NCBI RefSeq assembly: GCF_000224145.3
Contig: NC_020175.2
Location: 1,582,155-1,646,154, forward strand
Source: Ciona intestinalis
Lineage: Eukaryota; Chordata; Ascidiacea; Phlebobranchia; Cionidae
Length of the DNA stretch: 64,000 nt
Reading direction: 5' to 3'
The translations under genes and the position numbers were made by a program. The notes below the pieces were generated by a model. It was not told where the DNA came from. It saw only the letters and a program-made list of their open reading frames with translations, and ran no database searches. Shown here one piece after another: positions 37,301-49,250 of this stretch. Positions within the stretch are counted from its first letter, which is position 1; each line of letters begins with the position of its first letter.

Positions 37301-40300
37301 TTAAAGTCATTCTATTTCCCAGAGCTCCAATTTTGTCCGTCTTTGAGTCAAACCATTCTGTTTATTTTAAGCAGCCAAGTATATACATCAAACTTACCGA
37401 TATGTATAGTTTAGAACCAAATAAACATAGTTGGCAGCGCTTCTTATCTTGTTATTGGTTGGCCGGTCGTCATGTGTTCGACATATATATAAGGTTTAAA
37501 GTTTTAAACCTTTCCTATTTCCACGAACATTACTTCATAATTAAAAATAACGAAGTATTAATTCCGTTATTTCCCATGGGCTAATGTTCTGGGAATATTT
37601 TGCGGTCACTATTGGTATGTGTTTTGTAATTCATTCTACGATTTTGTATTCGCTACTGCGGATAAGATTAGAATTAATAAAACCAAGTGATTTGCGATGT
37701 TTCAACGCATGGCGCTTGTGATTTTTTGTCAGCAACGTTAACATCGGTCGCTCTCATCGAAGCTTGTGGTGTTCAGACGTGTAATAAATATTCGTTGTCT
37801 ATTGCGCGCATTGCAATTATTTCTTTCTACAATCAAGATTTTGTTTACCGAGTAAATACACACACAGAACAGCACCCGCATATTTAATTTACTCAAGGCA
37901 GTCAGCATACGTGTCAAGCTTATTGTTGTAACTGGGCAACTGAGATTAGTAGTTTTTTACTTGTAAGCTGCTTTCTATTCAAGCTCGATCATACGTAACT
38001 TCAGAAAGGAAGTTTTTCTTTTTCTTTGTTTACATTTTTTAGTGTGAATGAGTAAATACCACGTTTGATTGACGAACAATAGCTCGCGCTTTTGCTAAAA
38101 TTAAGACTATTGTTTCAGAACAACTGTTTTGTTACGCATTCGGGAACCTAACACCCATATTTGAGCTTTCTCCAGTTACACGGTGTTAGCCAATGAACCG
38201 AATCACGGAAGTACAATTCTACATTTTGTTCGGCTTTCTTCGCCCTGTTCACTGAGGACTTCGCAGATTTTCTATTGTGACGTCACATAAATCCATTAGC
38301 GTTCCTTTTGCGGTCGATGTGGCATTGTGAGCTATAAGGACAAAACAGGCGAGCACAGCACGTGCTACCCGTTCGTGGTTTCTCTAGACAATGGGGGTGT
38401 TTGTAAATGTCAACAGTTTCTTCTCGGTATTAGAGAGAATGTGTATGAGGGTTTATGCTTTTAGAAAATAAATCTAAAACTGTATACTAGAACAGGTAGA
38501 AGTATGCAGCGATTTGAAAAACACACGCAGTTCTAGGTTCAATGATGCATGATATTTTAATGCATGCAGAAAAAGTACGTCACACAGCGAAGCGCGCCTG
38601 TCTGTCACAGCCAGGCAGTAGACCGGATACGCTATCATCACATATAGGCACTGCTGTATGAAGCTATAGCAGGTAGAGTTAGTAGTAGAACCACATTTAG
38701 AATCGGGTAAAAAAATTACTAAATTTAGCGAGTTTTAGTTGTTCATTTACCAGACCAAGTTACGAAATGACTACTTTTATGATATGGTACAGACCTTAGT
38801 TAAATTAACTGTGCCAATAAACTTTAGCCTAATTTTACTATTATGAAAGGCAGTCTAGCTTATGTTTCAACACAGTATGCATAACTGTATTACGACCATA
38901 ACGCGCATAGTCATTGATGCCTGGCATTCTTCACAATTGTTATTACTCCCACGCCGTATAACGTAAATCGGTATACAACAATAGGTTAAAATGGTTGTAT
39001 CAAAGAAACTATATGTACTGGGAAAGCACCATGAGTGCGTAGGTACTTATGAAGTGTGCGTGAGAATTGCCACGTCATTACTCAGCATCCTTTAAAACAT
39101 GAGCGCCTTTGTTTGAACTGGCCGCTGCTATATAGAAGAACTTTACCTTTTGAGTAAATTATTGTTATTGCGACGCAAATATTGCTCGAGGATATTAAAG
39201 TGCTGACACGCATAACATGATCGTGTTACAACAACTATAAGAATAGCGAAGATATCATAAACAAGATACGTAAAAGTCAAGAGTTCATCGGTGTGTATTT
39301 CCGGCAGTAAAATAGCGAAGACCGAGCAGTTTAAAATGCCGTCAGTGTTGTGAGATTCAAGATCATTTCAATATAGGCCGCTGGGAATTGCAAAGTGCTC
39401 TACAAAAGTATCGTACAGCATAATGCAGTGAGCGTCTGCTAAGCTGTGGTTAATAGTCGTCGGCTACAGTTATGTACGAGTATTAATTTTCAACAAATTT
39501 AATAAAGTTGTAATGTTCGCAGTTACGGCATTAACTATATAGAGACAATTACGTAACTGAGCGTATGTTATTTGCAGATGTACGTTAAGAAATATATCTG
39601 AATTGCCTAGCGTGAGTGGAAGCGTGGAAATTCACAATCAAAGCAACATGAACAACTTGCGGAAAGTAAGGTAAACATAACCTCGTGTTTACAGTCGATG
39701 ATAAGGAACAAAAAATCCGTCCATTCTTGTACTTTGCCGTCCTATAGATCACTGGTTATGAATAATTAATGCTAGAGTAGGTAAACGCATTTTTGCTTTT
39801 CTTAATGTCTTTCTTCCTTCAGTAACAGCAGCAGTCTTCAGGGCATGATGACATATCACATGGAAGAAGATGATCAAGTAAAAGAGAGAAGTAATCTTAT
39901 ATCACATAAGGGTGTCAGGTAAAAAAATACTTTTTAATTTAAATCTAACAGTTTTTCTAAATTTAAATCAAGTCCATTACTATTGACTTCCTATTTTAAA
40001 GGAAATAAAAAGTTAGAATTATAAATCAGAAAACTTTGCATCTATTTTATTAGATTTGATCCCAGCAGGCAGCAACTTTCAGCAGACAGGCAAATTAATT
40101 TGATATAAGTGTTTAAAATTTTAAATTGTTTCAAATAGCTTAATAATATTATATATTAAAAGGTAATGATTAGATTCTTGATTATTTATATAATACACCA
40201 CATAAATATGTCACATTTATTTTCTTAAGAGTAAACAATGGTTTAAATTTAAAACTGTTTCAAACAGCTTTACTGATACATTATTTCGATTAAGTATATA

Positions 40301-43300
40301 TGTCTTTTGTTTTTAGATTTATAAAAAAGACCGGACATTGCAATGTTAGCCATTCAAATTTAACAGACAAACCACGAAGGTTTATCGCAGATATTTTTAC
40401 AACTGGTGTTGATTTAAAATGGAGATGGAACCTTTTTGTATTTAGTGCTGCGTTTGTTGTAAGGTGAGTTATTTTAAATTTGCCTTTATTATTACAACTA
40501 ACCATTTATTTCTAACTTTCTAATTTGAATATAGCTAATCTCATTATAGATTTTGTCCAGACAGAATCCTATAATGACATATTGGTCCTATATATGTTTC
40601 TATTACACGGACGTTGTTAATTTTTAATGACTTTGATTCAAGATCTCTTGTATAACCCTGATCAAAGAGAAGGGACCCAATGGTAGGGACCCAAGTCCGA
40701 GAACATTTTTTTCAAATTTGTTTTTTTCTGAAATCCTAATCATTGTGTACAAAAATTGCATTTTTTAGTTGGATTTGTTTTGCTCTTGTCTTTTGGTTGA
40801 TATCATATCTTCATGGTGATTTTGCCGTTCGAGCTGCGAATGAATCTTTTACACCCTGCGTTAACAACCTTGATATAAATCATCCTTTCACTTCTTCATT
40901 TCTATTCTCCTTGGAAACACAAACTACCATAGGTAAGTATGGATAACCTGAACATTAAAAGTGTTTAAGTTTTTAATTTTACTTAAAATACCTTGTAAAT
41001 GAAATATCATATTATAACTGGATTAGGAAAATATGCTTTAACAACTGTCATTACCAAACCACGTAAAGATAAAGATTTATTTATTGTCATTAATCTACAG
41101 GATACGGATTCCGGGTAGTAACAGAGGAATGTCCATTCACTGTCTTTATGGTTGTTGTACAGTCTGTATTCGGATGCATTCTTGATGCTTTTATGATTGG
41201 TCTCATTATGGCAAAAATTTCAAGGTAAACTTTGTAAATTGTTATAGTATACAGAAAATTCTGGTTACCAAAACTTTAAATTGTATGATTGAATGTTAGC
41301 TGTAAACTAAAGACTAAATCATTGTTTAAAAGGTTTCAAATCAAGATGCCTTTGATCTTGTTTTACATTGCACAACATTGGAAAATACTTGGTTATTTTC
41401 TATTTCAGTTAAAATAGTCACCATTCTAATTAGAGCAATTGACGTTAACCTTTCCTTTACCTAGACTACAGTATGCATGGTGTGTTTTTGACTTTTATAA
41501 TTGTTTGATAGGAAAATTAGCATTTTTGCCAAACAGAAATTTTTATTAACGTAGAACAACTAATAAAAAATTGTTTTATTTGCTGTATGAACAACAAAAT
41601 AAAAAATGTTGCATACAATGAAGTGTTTTTAATATTAAAAAAAACAAAAACATTATTAACATCGAAGCACTTAGTTTAATCCAAGTTATTACATTACGAT
41701 TGCATTATTTCATTATATAAAATTGGTTAATTTTGTCACAGACCAAAGAAAAGAGCAGAAACTTTGATGTTCAGCAACAAGGCCGTCATTAATATGAGAG
41801 ATGGCCAATTATGTTTGATGGTGCGAGTTGGAAACTTAAGAAAAAGTCATCTTGTTGAAGCAACCATCAGGTTAGCTGGCTACACCTGTAATAATAATCT
41901 TTATTGTGAGTTACTTGATGTTCAAAATGCTGACGAATTGCAGTAACCTTATTTGTTGCAAGCTTTGCACGTACATTAAAAGTTGGCAGTATTTTCTATA
42001 TAAGGCAACCTAGTTGCTTGTTTACTGTAAACATTTGTTTCTCAGTGTTCACGTTTGAATGAATAGTGTGGTTTGTTACAACCATGTGTTGCGGAGTTGT
42101 GGAAAAGCTTATAACTTGAATAATAGCCAGCATTGTTTTGTGACATGCAGTGAATCGTAACATCTGCATGTCTGCACACTCAGTGTTATGCAATAATCAA
42201 TAACATGAGTTTTTTTTTGCCATTTGAGCTTCATATTAAGCAAAAAAGCAACATATGAATGATAGTATTTATAATTTTCGATAAACGATGCTAAGTATAA
42301 CTTTACAAATAAATGTAACCTCTGCAATGCTTAACAAGGAGCAGGTATTGTGTCAGCTGTTTTATGTCAATTTTATTGTTAAGCAACCACTATAAAAGTT
42401 AAATTGCCCTTTTCGTGGTTAATGCCATTAAAAGCCTATTCATAGCTTTACAGTTGAGCAATAGACAATGCTGTAGTAAACAAACAGTAGCCCAAATATG
42501 TTGACCATTTCCTGGAAGTCCGTGTATAACACACAAACATATAAAAATCTGCAAGCTGTTGCAGATGGTTAAATCAAAATTTTGTCAATTTGTTACAATG
42601 CGTTTAGTACTTCATATTTAATCACAGAAAGCTAAATATTTTATATTAGTATTTACAAGCACTTAAAGGTCTATCTTTGCTTTCTTATTAGGTAAACATG
42701 TTGCTTTCTATATATTTGTTTTTACATAGATTCTTTTTACATATGTTACATTGTTAAAATAAACATTATTTAGGATGCAATACATTCATTCACGAGAAAC
42801 TCTTGAAGGAGAATTCATTCCCCTTGAACAAATAGATCTTCACTTGGATCTAAAGAATGATTCTGATCGACTTTTTCTTGTAACCCCACAAACAATTTGT
42901 CATCCAATTGACGAGAACAGTCCACTGTGGGAGCTTAATGCAGAGGATCTACCTCATGCGAATTTTGAGGTAGGTTTACAATTTCTCCCATTTGCTATCA
43001 AACAGTTATACTGTAACTTGTGTAATTCATTGAACTTTTTTATCTCTCTGGAAAAGCAAGAATTTTAAAAAGTCAACAAACTTTCTTTACATGTGGAAAA
43101 TTAAAAGTTTACATATATTCTTAACCAGCTAGTAGTACCATACCACTATATGTTATGAATGTATCACAGCTGGTAGGCTCATAGGATTTCTGTTACCTTT
43201 ACACATAACAGATACAACACAACACTGTGGTTATCATTAACTGACACCAACCTTTGTTAATAATTGAAGGTAACAAAGGTGGTTTATTTAATCTTCTTAT

Positions 43301-45736
43301 TCCAAACATTCAAAGTGATTATAGCTTTTTAATAAGAAACCACATTTAAACAAACATATTTATTATGTAATAAACCCTCTAAGTTTGTACTAGGTTGACA
43401 AGAAATAACTTTGATTGATGGCATCTATAATGTAATACAAACAAAGTTTTGCTGTGTCAGTGTATAAATTTTAAAAGCAATAAGATGTATCTTTTTTCTG
43501 CTACTGTAATCCATTGACAGCTTGTGAGAAAAGCCTTACTTGCAAATAAAAAAAAATTGTCACTTTTACCACATTATTCCATACATTTTCATTTGTAACA
43601 GCCTTAGTTCAAAGCTTTCTTAAACATGCAATATTTAATCTATTAGGTAATCCTCATCTTAGAGGGCATGGTGGAAGCCACAGGCATGACAACTCAGGCA
43701 AGAGCATCATATCTTCCAAATGAAATTCTATGGGGTCATCGGTTTCAGAATATGATTTCATTTACCAGGAACAATGGATATAAAGTCAACTTTGGGAAAT
43801 TTAACAAGGTTAGGCCTTAACTATTTTTTTTTCTCACAAATTTTAACAGTAACTTCAGGTAAATCTGTGTGATTTATAAAAAAAGCAAGAATTAAAAAAT
43901 GAAATCAAATATAAAACAAATTAGAATAGCAGTCGGAACTGCCCAGTAAATTTTGGGTAGTACAGTTGGCCTTAAATTTCTTTGAATCGAGTGACTAGTA
44001 GGTCATTGAAAGGTTCATGATGTATATATAAATTAAAGCCATTGCACAACAGTATCAATGAGTCGTTATGTTTATAATAGAGTGATGGTATCTGACCTTA
44101 TTCTAATTGAAAGAAGAATTTACAATTCATATCAGTTACTAACTACTATTCAAAGTTATGTTCAAATCATTACAGACTTTTCAATGGTTGCATATAATGA
44201 ATGAATAAGAGATAATATGATGATTTGGTCTAACTATTCATACATTTTGTTTCTTCTGTTATGGTAGTGATCATTGTGCATAAAATGTGTTATTAAGAAT
44301 GTAGATTATAAAATAATTATCCGAAGGGTTCAATGTGTTTCAAGTTTAACTGCAAACAATTACAGAATGGGATGTGTATCAGGGTATTTATGTATTGAAA
44401 TACCAACAATGACATTCCTGACTTACAGACATATATGACACCAAACTCGCCTCATCAAAGTGCAAAATACTTGAGTTGTGCATCCAATTCAGAAATGAAT
44501 ACTTTGGTGGAATCTTCAATGAACAACAACAAGAAAAATAGACAAGCAGACAGCGAAAGCTCAAGTATTAGGTATGTGAAACATTTTTTACGTTTTTTTT
44601 AATGCTGTTAAATTATGTCGAAGTTTTTATTTAGCGCAAGTATAACTATACCATTGGCTTTTCTGGTTAATTAGTTTTTTAAGGACTGTTTACATTTGCT
44701 TTAAATTGTAATTATATCAGTGTGACATGCGTCAACATACACTATGAGACTCATATAAGGCTCAAACTAAAAACAAAGAATAAGTTCATGGTACTTATTC
44801 GAGGCGTTTAATTTTTTATTGTCTGCAAAAGAATGTACCAAGCAAAGTATGATTAAACATAAATCAAGTATGTCTGGTTATATTCAGATATAATTAATCG
44901 CTTTTTTGGTCAAAAAACGTTTAGAGCTATTTAAATTCCTAAACAGGTATTTGATATATCTATGCTCCAAATAATTACCTTTGTATGTTTTAGAAGTTCA
45001 ATCCACAGTCACCAACATGATCCATCATCCAGTGCATCAGATGGTAAAGACTCAGGTTATACTGCAGTGGAAGATTTAACAAGAGCTTATAGTTCACAAA
45101 CACTGAACACAGAGAACAACAAAGTGGTAAGTTGAATAAGTTTCCTCCATTTTTGTTAGCTGATTTTATTAGAGGCATGCACACTAACCAACAAAAATCC
45201 TGACGACTTAAAGAGTTACATTGTGTAGTTGTTTTTTAATTTGAATTTGCTACTGTATCCGAAGAGATAAAAAGAGTTTACAACGGTTTCTAGAGTTGTT
45301 ATAAACGACGTTTGATATGTGTTTACAGTTAACTTCGACCACTTCATTATCTGACGAATCTGAAGACAATAAAACTGTTTCCGAGTCAGAGCGTATGGGC
45401 TCACTTGTAAATTCGAGGAAATCTTTGCCGTCGTCAGAACTCCTGGTTGACGTCGCCGAAGAAATAAGTCCGGGAAAAGGTGCGACGCTGGTTCGTGTGG
45501 GCGAAATAGAGCTGCACAAAGCGCCATCTAACGGCTCGCTTAAAACGTCGTCATCGTTCCGAAGCGCGATCAATAAATCCAACCCTCAGTACAGTGACGT
45601 TACAGTCCAACAAGCGAAATCTTCCGACGACATCAGACTATTATTGATGCGCGGTCGCTCGGGAGATGAGCAATTGGCACAAAGTAACGCCGAAAAATCT
45701 TTTATCGAGTGCGAAAACAATGCTCTTTGCGTGTAA
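34342..45736 (+). CDS. Kir2-type inward-rectifier potassium channel
   Basis: Plasma-membrane K+ channel subunit of the KCNJ2/4/12 group. Coding exons: 34342-34421 (exon probably from 34308), 39578-39670, 39823-39918, 40317-40463, 40769-40932, 41101-41224, 41742-41870, 42774-42969, 43647-43808, 44429-44571, 44994-45126, 45329-45736; in phase, 624 residues. Kir2 hallmarks: [11 protein letters not shown] near residue 90, [11 protein letters not shown] slide helix, M1, extracellular Cys pair, filter TIGYG (192-196), M2 with the rectification Asp (D222, CILDAF), [11 protein letters not shown] for PIP2, [12 protein letters not shown] with the cytoplasmic rectification Glu, and [16 protein letters not shown]. 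Asp plus Glu predict strong inward rectification. The N-terminus is longer than in vertebrate Kir2, and the Ser-rich C-terminal tail ends ALCV, not the classical Kir2 PDZ motif. The intron in the filter separates TI-G from YG. If the first exon is wrong, translation may start at 39648 or 39845. Confidence 0.88.
34422..39577. other. large first intron of the Kir gene
   Basis: About 5.2 kb, far longer than the other introns here. No coding exons recognised; small open frames (for example 34615-34836) show no family features. TGACGTCA octamers occur at 36982 and 38278. A short imperfect duplication (ttcaaatgaacc / ttccaaatgaacc) is near 36265-36310. Its size and position make it a likely place for regulatory elements. 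Confidence 0.5.
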
Positions 45737-47598
45737 ATAGTAAGCGTTGTAAAACATGATCAATTGCTACCTACTTAAATTCAAGGTGAAATTGCTTCCA
45801 AAAACTTCCCATGACCTTTGTGTATACATTACCGGAAAGTGTTACCTGATAATCACCAACAAAGCAACATGGTGAACCGAAGAATATGCAACACACGCAA
45901 AATGATCAAAACGTTTTCCAAAAGTCCCTTCGAAAATATCATACACCGTCGGAAGTGAAATGTGCCTTTCTGTTAATTCCGTTTTTAATTCGCGTGCGTC
46001 TTTTTTGTGCCTTTCGTCCACGTCATATTTGTGTTTCGTAATAGGTTAGCAGCGTTAGCTGACGTTTTCATGTGACATTGGCTGAAAGTTTGATAATAAA
46101 AGAAAATCATTCAAATCTAAAAAGTTGTATTTTCGTACATTTTTATGCAGTAAAATGCTCCTACCAAACATCACTTAACAACAATACATATCCCAGACGG
46201 CTTTAATCGATACAATAAGGTGACAGCAAACATCGCTGCATTTCGACAGCACATTCTAAACTGAAGAACAACGAAGCTTCCAAACCTTCTTATAGACAAA
46301 CTTTCTTCTGCAAATATACTGTAGCGCGAAAAAGAAAATGGGAGAAGATGGGCTTCTTAAGCACATATTGCCCAAAATTTCTAAAATATAGTAGGGGGCA
46401 ATATTTCTAAAATATAGTAGGGTGGGAGAAGGTGGGACACCTGTTCATTCTATTTTCTCTTCCAATTTAGTAGTAAGCAAAAAACATTCAAAGAATTAGG
46501 AAACGGTATGTTTACAACTCCCATGCACCGTTGTTAATTGTTTAAAACACGATTAGGATATTTGGGTATTCTGTGCTAAATGTGTCCCATCTTCTCCCAC
46601 CCAACTATACAACATTACGGTTTTGGGTTAATACCACGAATTAGTACTATCATCATTCATTCAATTGAAAACAATACAAAAAATATATTAAAACACACGA
46701 GGAGTTTTAGCGATCCGCACAAAAGGTGTCATTTTACAAATTCTAAAATATAAAGGGCAAGATAGGACAGTTTAAAACTTTAAAATCACTGTTAATTTTG
46801 ATTGATGAGTGAATTTATTGTTAGGAATACACGTAAATGACACGAAATAAAACTGTACCCTTTGAAAATCAAGTTTAAACATTCTTTTCCTTGCCCTACT
46901 GATATAGTTTTTAACATGTTACCTGCAGTATATTCACTGTATAACAATTGGTATTGTTTGAACGGGTATGGGTGTTGTTCGAATATCAATTGATAAATAT
47001 TGTATCCTACAATTGTATATGAACCTGTAATAACAGAAAATTGATAATAACTATTGATAAAGTTTAAAAGTTTGGCAATAAAAACATGCAAAACTACAAT
47101 GTGGGGGAAGATGGGACACTAATTTGAAATATATTTACATTAGCAGCATCCTACAACTTGTAGGTAACCTACCGAATTTAACCGGCTGTGCTATTTCATG
47201 AATTTGCAATGTAAACTTTATACATACACCTTTAAATCGATATTTTTTTATTGTTTTTATTTCAAATTAAACTCATATTTACCCCTGCCCGTTTTCCCTT
47301 TGCATATATCTCAGTGTATTTTTTTACAAAACTATAAAACTAGTTTTATAAGACAAAATTAAACTGGACGAAATATTCAAGGTTGTTTTATGAAGCTATG
47401 AAACTAGTTTAATTGTTCATGCTTGCTAACCGCAAAATTTCATCTGCTTTTGTTATATTTTTGCGCGACATTTAAAATTAGCATTTTACTATTTCGCAGT
47501 TTTTTTACCTGTTTAAAATATACTGTTTCTATTTTACCTTTTTTGAAAATATTTTAAAACAGCAATCAGCTTTGACGCGCGTTTTATAAAGTCGTAAT
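45737..47598. other. 3' flank of the Kir gene and MITE cluster
   Basis: The Kir 3' UTR is followed by an AATAAAAGA-type signal near 46095. Then come a GTAGGG MITE (46413-46609), an inverted relative of the 31165 repeat (about 46614-46760), and a relative of the 24720 repeat with gtgggggaagatgggacac at about 47100. No gene recognised. Confidence 0.5.
46413..46609. repeat. GTAGGG MITE, full-length copy
   Basis: Inverted termini tatagtagggtgggagaagg and tcttctcccacccaactata, with interior tgttaattgtttaaaacacg and aaaaaacattcaaag. Same orientation as 16522-16717. A partial tatagtaggg start just upstream (46389) suggests a local duplication. Confidence 0.78.
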
Positions 47599-48091
47599 TG
47601 TTAACTCCAACAATTACTATTTTATGACTGTCTAGCGCCACCGTCTGACTGGCTTATTTATTGCCTTTCTCCTGTCTTCGTTATGCGAACGCCGTCTCTC
47701 TAGTCTGCGTTTCAGTATAGGTTCTTGCATGGTTCTGTTAGCATCGCAATTTAGCGTAACTGTTTAAGATTTAGTTATTATGTGTTCAGCTATTAACAAT
47801 GTTCTATTTGAATAAGCGACTGAACATAACTGTTTTTAATCTCTCTCTCCGGCTCTCTGGCTCTCTCTCTGGCTGTCTCTCTCTGTGGATCTCTTTGGCT
47901 CTATCTGGTTGCTGTGGCTGTTATTTTTGGTTATTGTTGGAATCTGGCTATCGTTTATGATTTGCGTTATCGTCAATACATCTGTATATATTCATCAAGT
48001 GGAGAGCATTAATTAAGTTATAGACATCAGTCGCTTATTTCTTATACGGCTAAAACTGCAGCCGCGTTCGAGCTAAACCCTAGCTCCTACA
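47599..48091. repeat. LTR 1 of the 47599 retrotransposon
   Basis: Starts TGTTAACTCC after the target duplication gtaat and ends CTCCTACA. Contains a CT/CTGG-rich tract at about 47839-47910. Length equals the second LTR. Confidence 0.88.
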
Positions 48092-48177
48092 TTATTAAAA
48101 AACAGTTATTGGCTCTGTGAGTTATAGCCTACGTCAGCGGGATGAACCAGTCGTATCCGTTGATAGACCTTGGATGT

Positions 48178-48677
48178 NNNNNNNNNNNNNNNNNNNNNNN
48201 NNNNNNNNNNNNNNNNNNNNNNNNNNNNNNNNNNNNNNNNNNNNNNNNNNNNNNNNNNNNNNNNNNNNNNNNNNNNNNNNNNNNNNNNNNNNNNNNNNNN
48301 NNNNNNNNNNNNNNNNNNNNNNNNNNNNNNNNNNNNNNNNNNNNNNNNNNNNNNNNNNNNNNNNNNNNNNNNNNNNNNNNNNNNNNNNNNNNNNNNNNNN
48401 NNNNNNNNNNNNNNNNNNNNNNNNNNNNNNNNNNNNNNNNNNNNNNNNNNNNNNNNNNNNNNNNNNNNNNNNNNNNNNNNNNNNNNNNNNNNNNNNNNNN
48501 NNNNNNNNNNNNNNNNNNNNNNNNNNNNNNNNNNNNNNNNNNNNNNNNNNNNNNNNNNNNNNNNNNNNNNNNNNNNNNNNNNNNNNNNNNNNNNNNNNNN
48601 NNNNNNNNNNNNNNNNNNNNNNNNNNNNNNNNNNNNNNNNNNNNNNNNNNNNNNNNNNNNNNNNNNNNNNNNNNNNN
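48178..48677. other. assembly gap (500 N)
   Basis: Exactly 500 N between the LTRs, probably a nominal size; a full internal region would need several kb. One further N is at 48681. Open frames drawn through the N run are meaningless. Confidence 0.95.
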
Positions 48678-48757
48678 CCGNTAACATTTGTAGTAATCAT
48701 TGTCGTTAGTTTTGAAAATAACTACGTTTGTAAACTCCGGTTATTTTGGGGCCGGAA

Positions 48758-49250
48758 TGTTAACTCCAACAATTACTATTTTATGACTGTCTAGCGCCAC
48801 CGTCTGACTGGCTTATTTATTGCCTTTCTCCTGTCTTCGTTATGCGAACGCCGTCTCTCTAGTCTGCGTTTCAGTATAGGTTCTTGCATGGTTCTGTTAG
48901 CATCGCAATTTAGCGTAACTGTTTAAGATTTAGTTATTATGTGTTCAGCTATTAACAATGTTCTATTTGAATAAGCGACTGAACATAACTGTTTTTAATC
49001 TCTCTCTCGGGCTCTCTGGCTCTCTCTCTGGCTGTCTCTCTCTGTGGATCTCTTTGGCTCTATCTGGTTGCTGTGGCTGTTATTTTTGGTTATTGTTGGA
49101 ATCTGGCTATCGTTTATGATTTGCGTTATCGTCAATACATCTGTATATATTCATCAAGTGGAGAGCATTAATTAAGTTATAGACATCAGTCGCTTATTTC
49201 TTATACGGCTAAAACTGCAGCCGCGTTCGAGCTAAACCCTAGCTCCTACA
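48758..49250. repeat. LTR 2 of the 47599 retrotransposon
   Basis: Direct repeat of 47599-48091 with the same ends and length, followed by the target duplication gtaat at 49251-49255. Confidence 0.88.

Larger units (their letters stand above)
47599..49250. mobile_element. LTR retrotransposon, interior mostly in a gap
   Basis: Two direct repeats of identical length (493 bp), both starting TGTTAACTCC and ending CTCCTACA, the canonical TG...CA ends of LTRs. The 5 bases outside are gtaat on both sides, a perfect target duplication. By eye the copies differ at about one position (ctctccggctctc versus ctctcgggctctc), implying recent insertion. Both contain a CT-rich tract. Inside, 86 bp follow LTR 1 before a 500-N gap (48178-48677). 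Just before LTR 2 is a purine-rich ttggggccggaa that could serve as polypurine tract. No gag/pol sequence is visible, so the superfamily cannot be named. Confidence 0.88.

Noticed and set aside
39578..39670. Treating this Kir exon as 5' UTR with start at MMTYH (39845)
   Set aside because: The stronger GTAAGG donor at 39666 would put a stop right after the junction, but the alternative donor at 39671 keeps an open frame linking 34421 through 39578-39670 to 39823. I preferred the coding reading while noting the doubt.
45216..45582. Two minus-strand open frames of about 100-110 residues
   Set aside because: Antisense of the Ser-rich last Kir exon; no start context or family features.
47839..47910. 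CT-rich tract as a separate microsatellite locus
   Set aside because: It is part of the LTR and is repeated at the same offset in the second LTR.
48106..48794. Long open frames on both strands at 48.1-48.8 kb
   Set aside because: They are produced by reading through the 500-N gap; only the flanking LTR-element bases are real.
47599..49250. Simple assembly duplication of 493 bp
   Set aside because: TG...CA ends and matching gtaat flanks on the outside are not expected from misassembly; an LTR element explains all of it.
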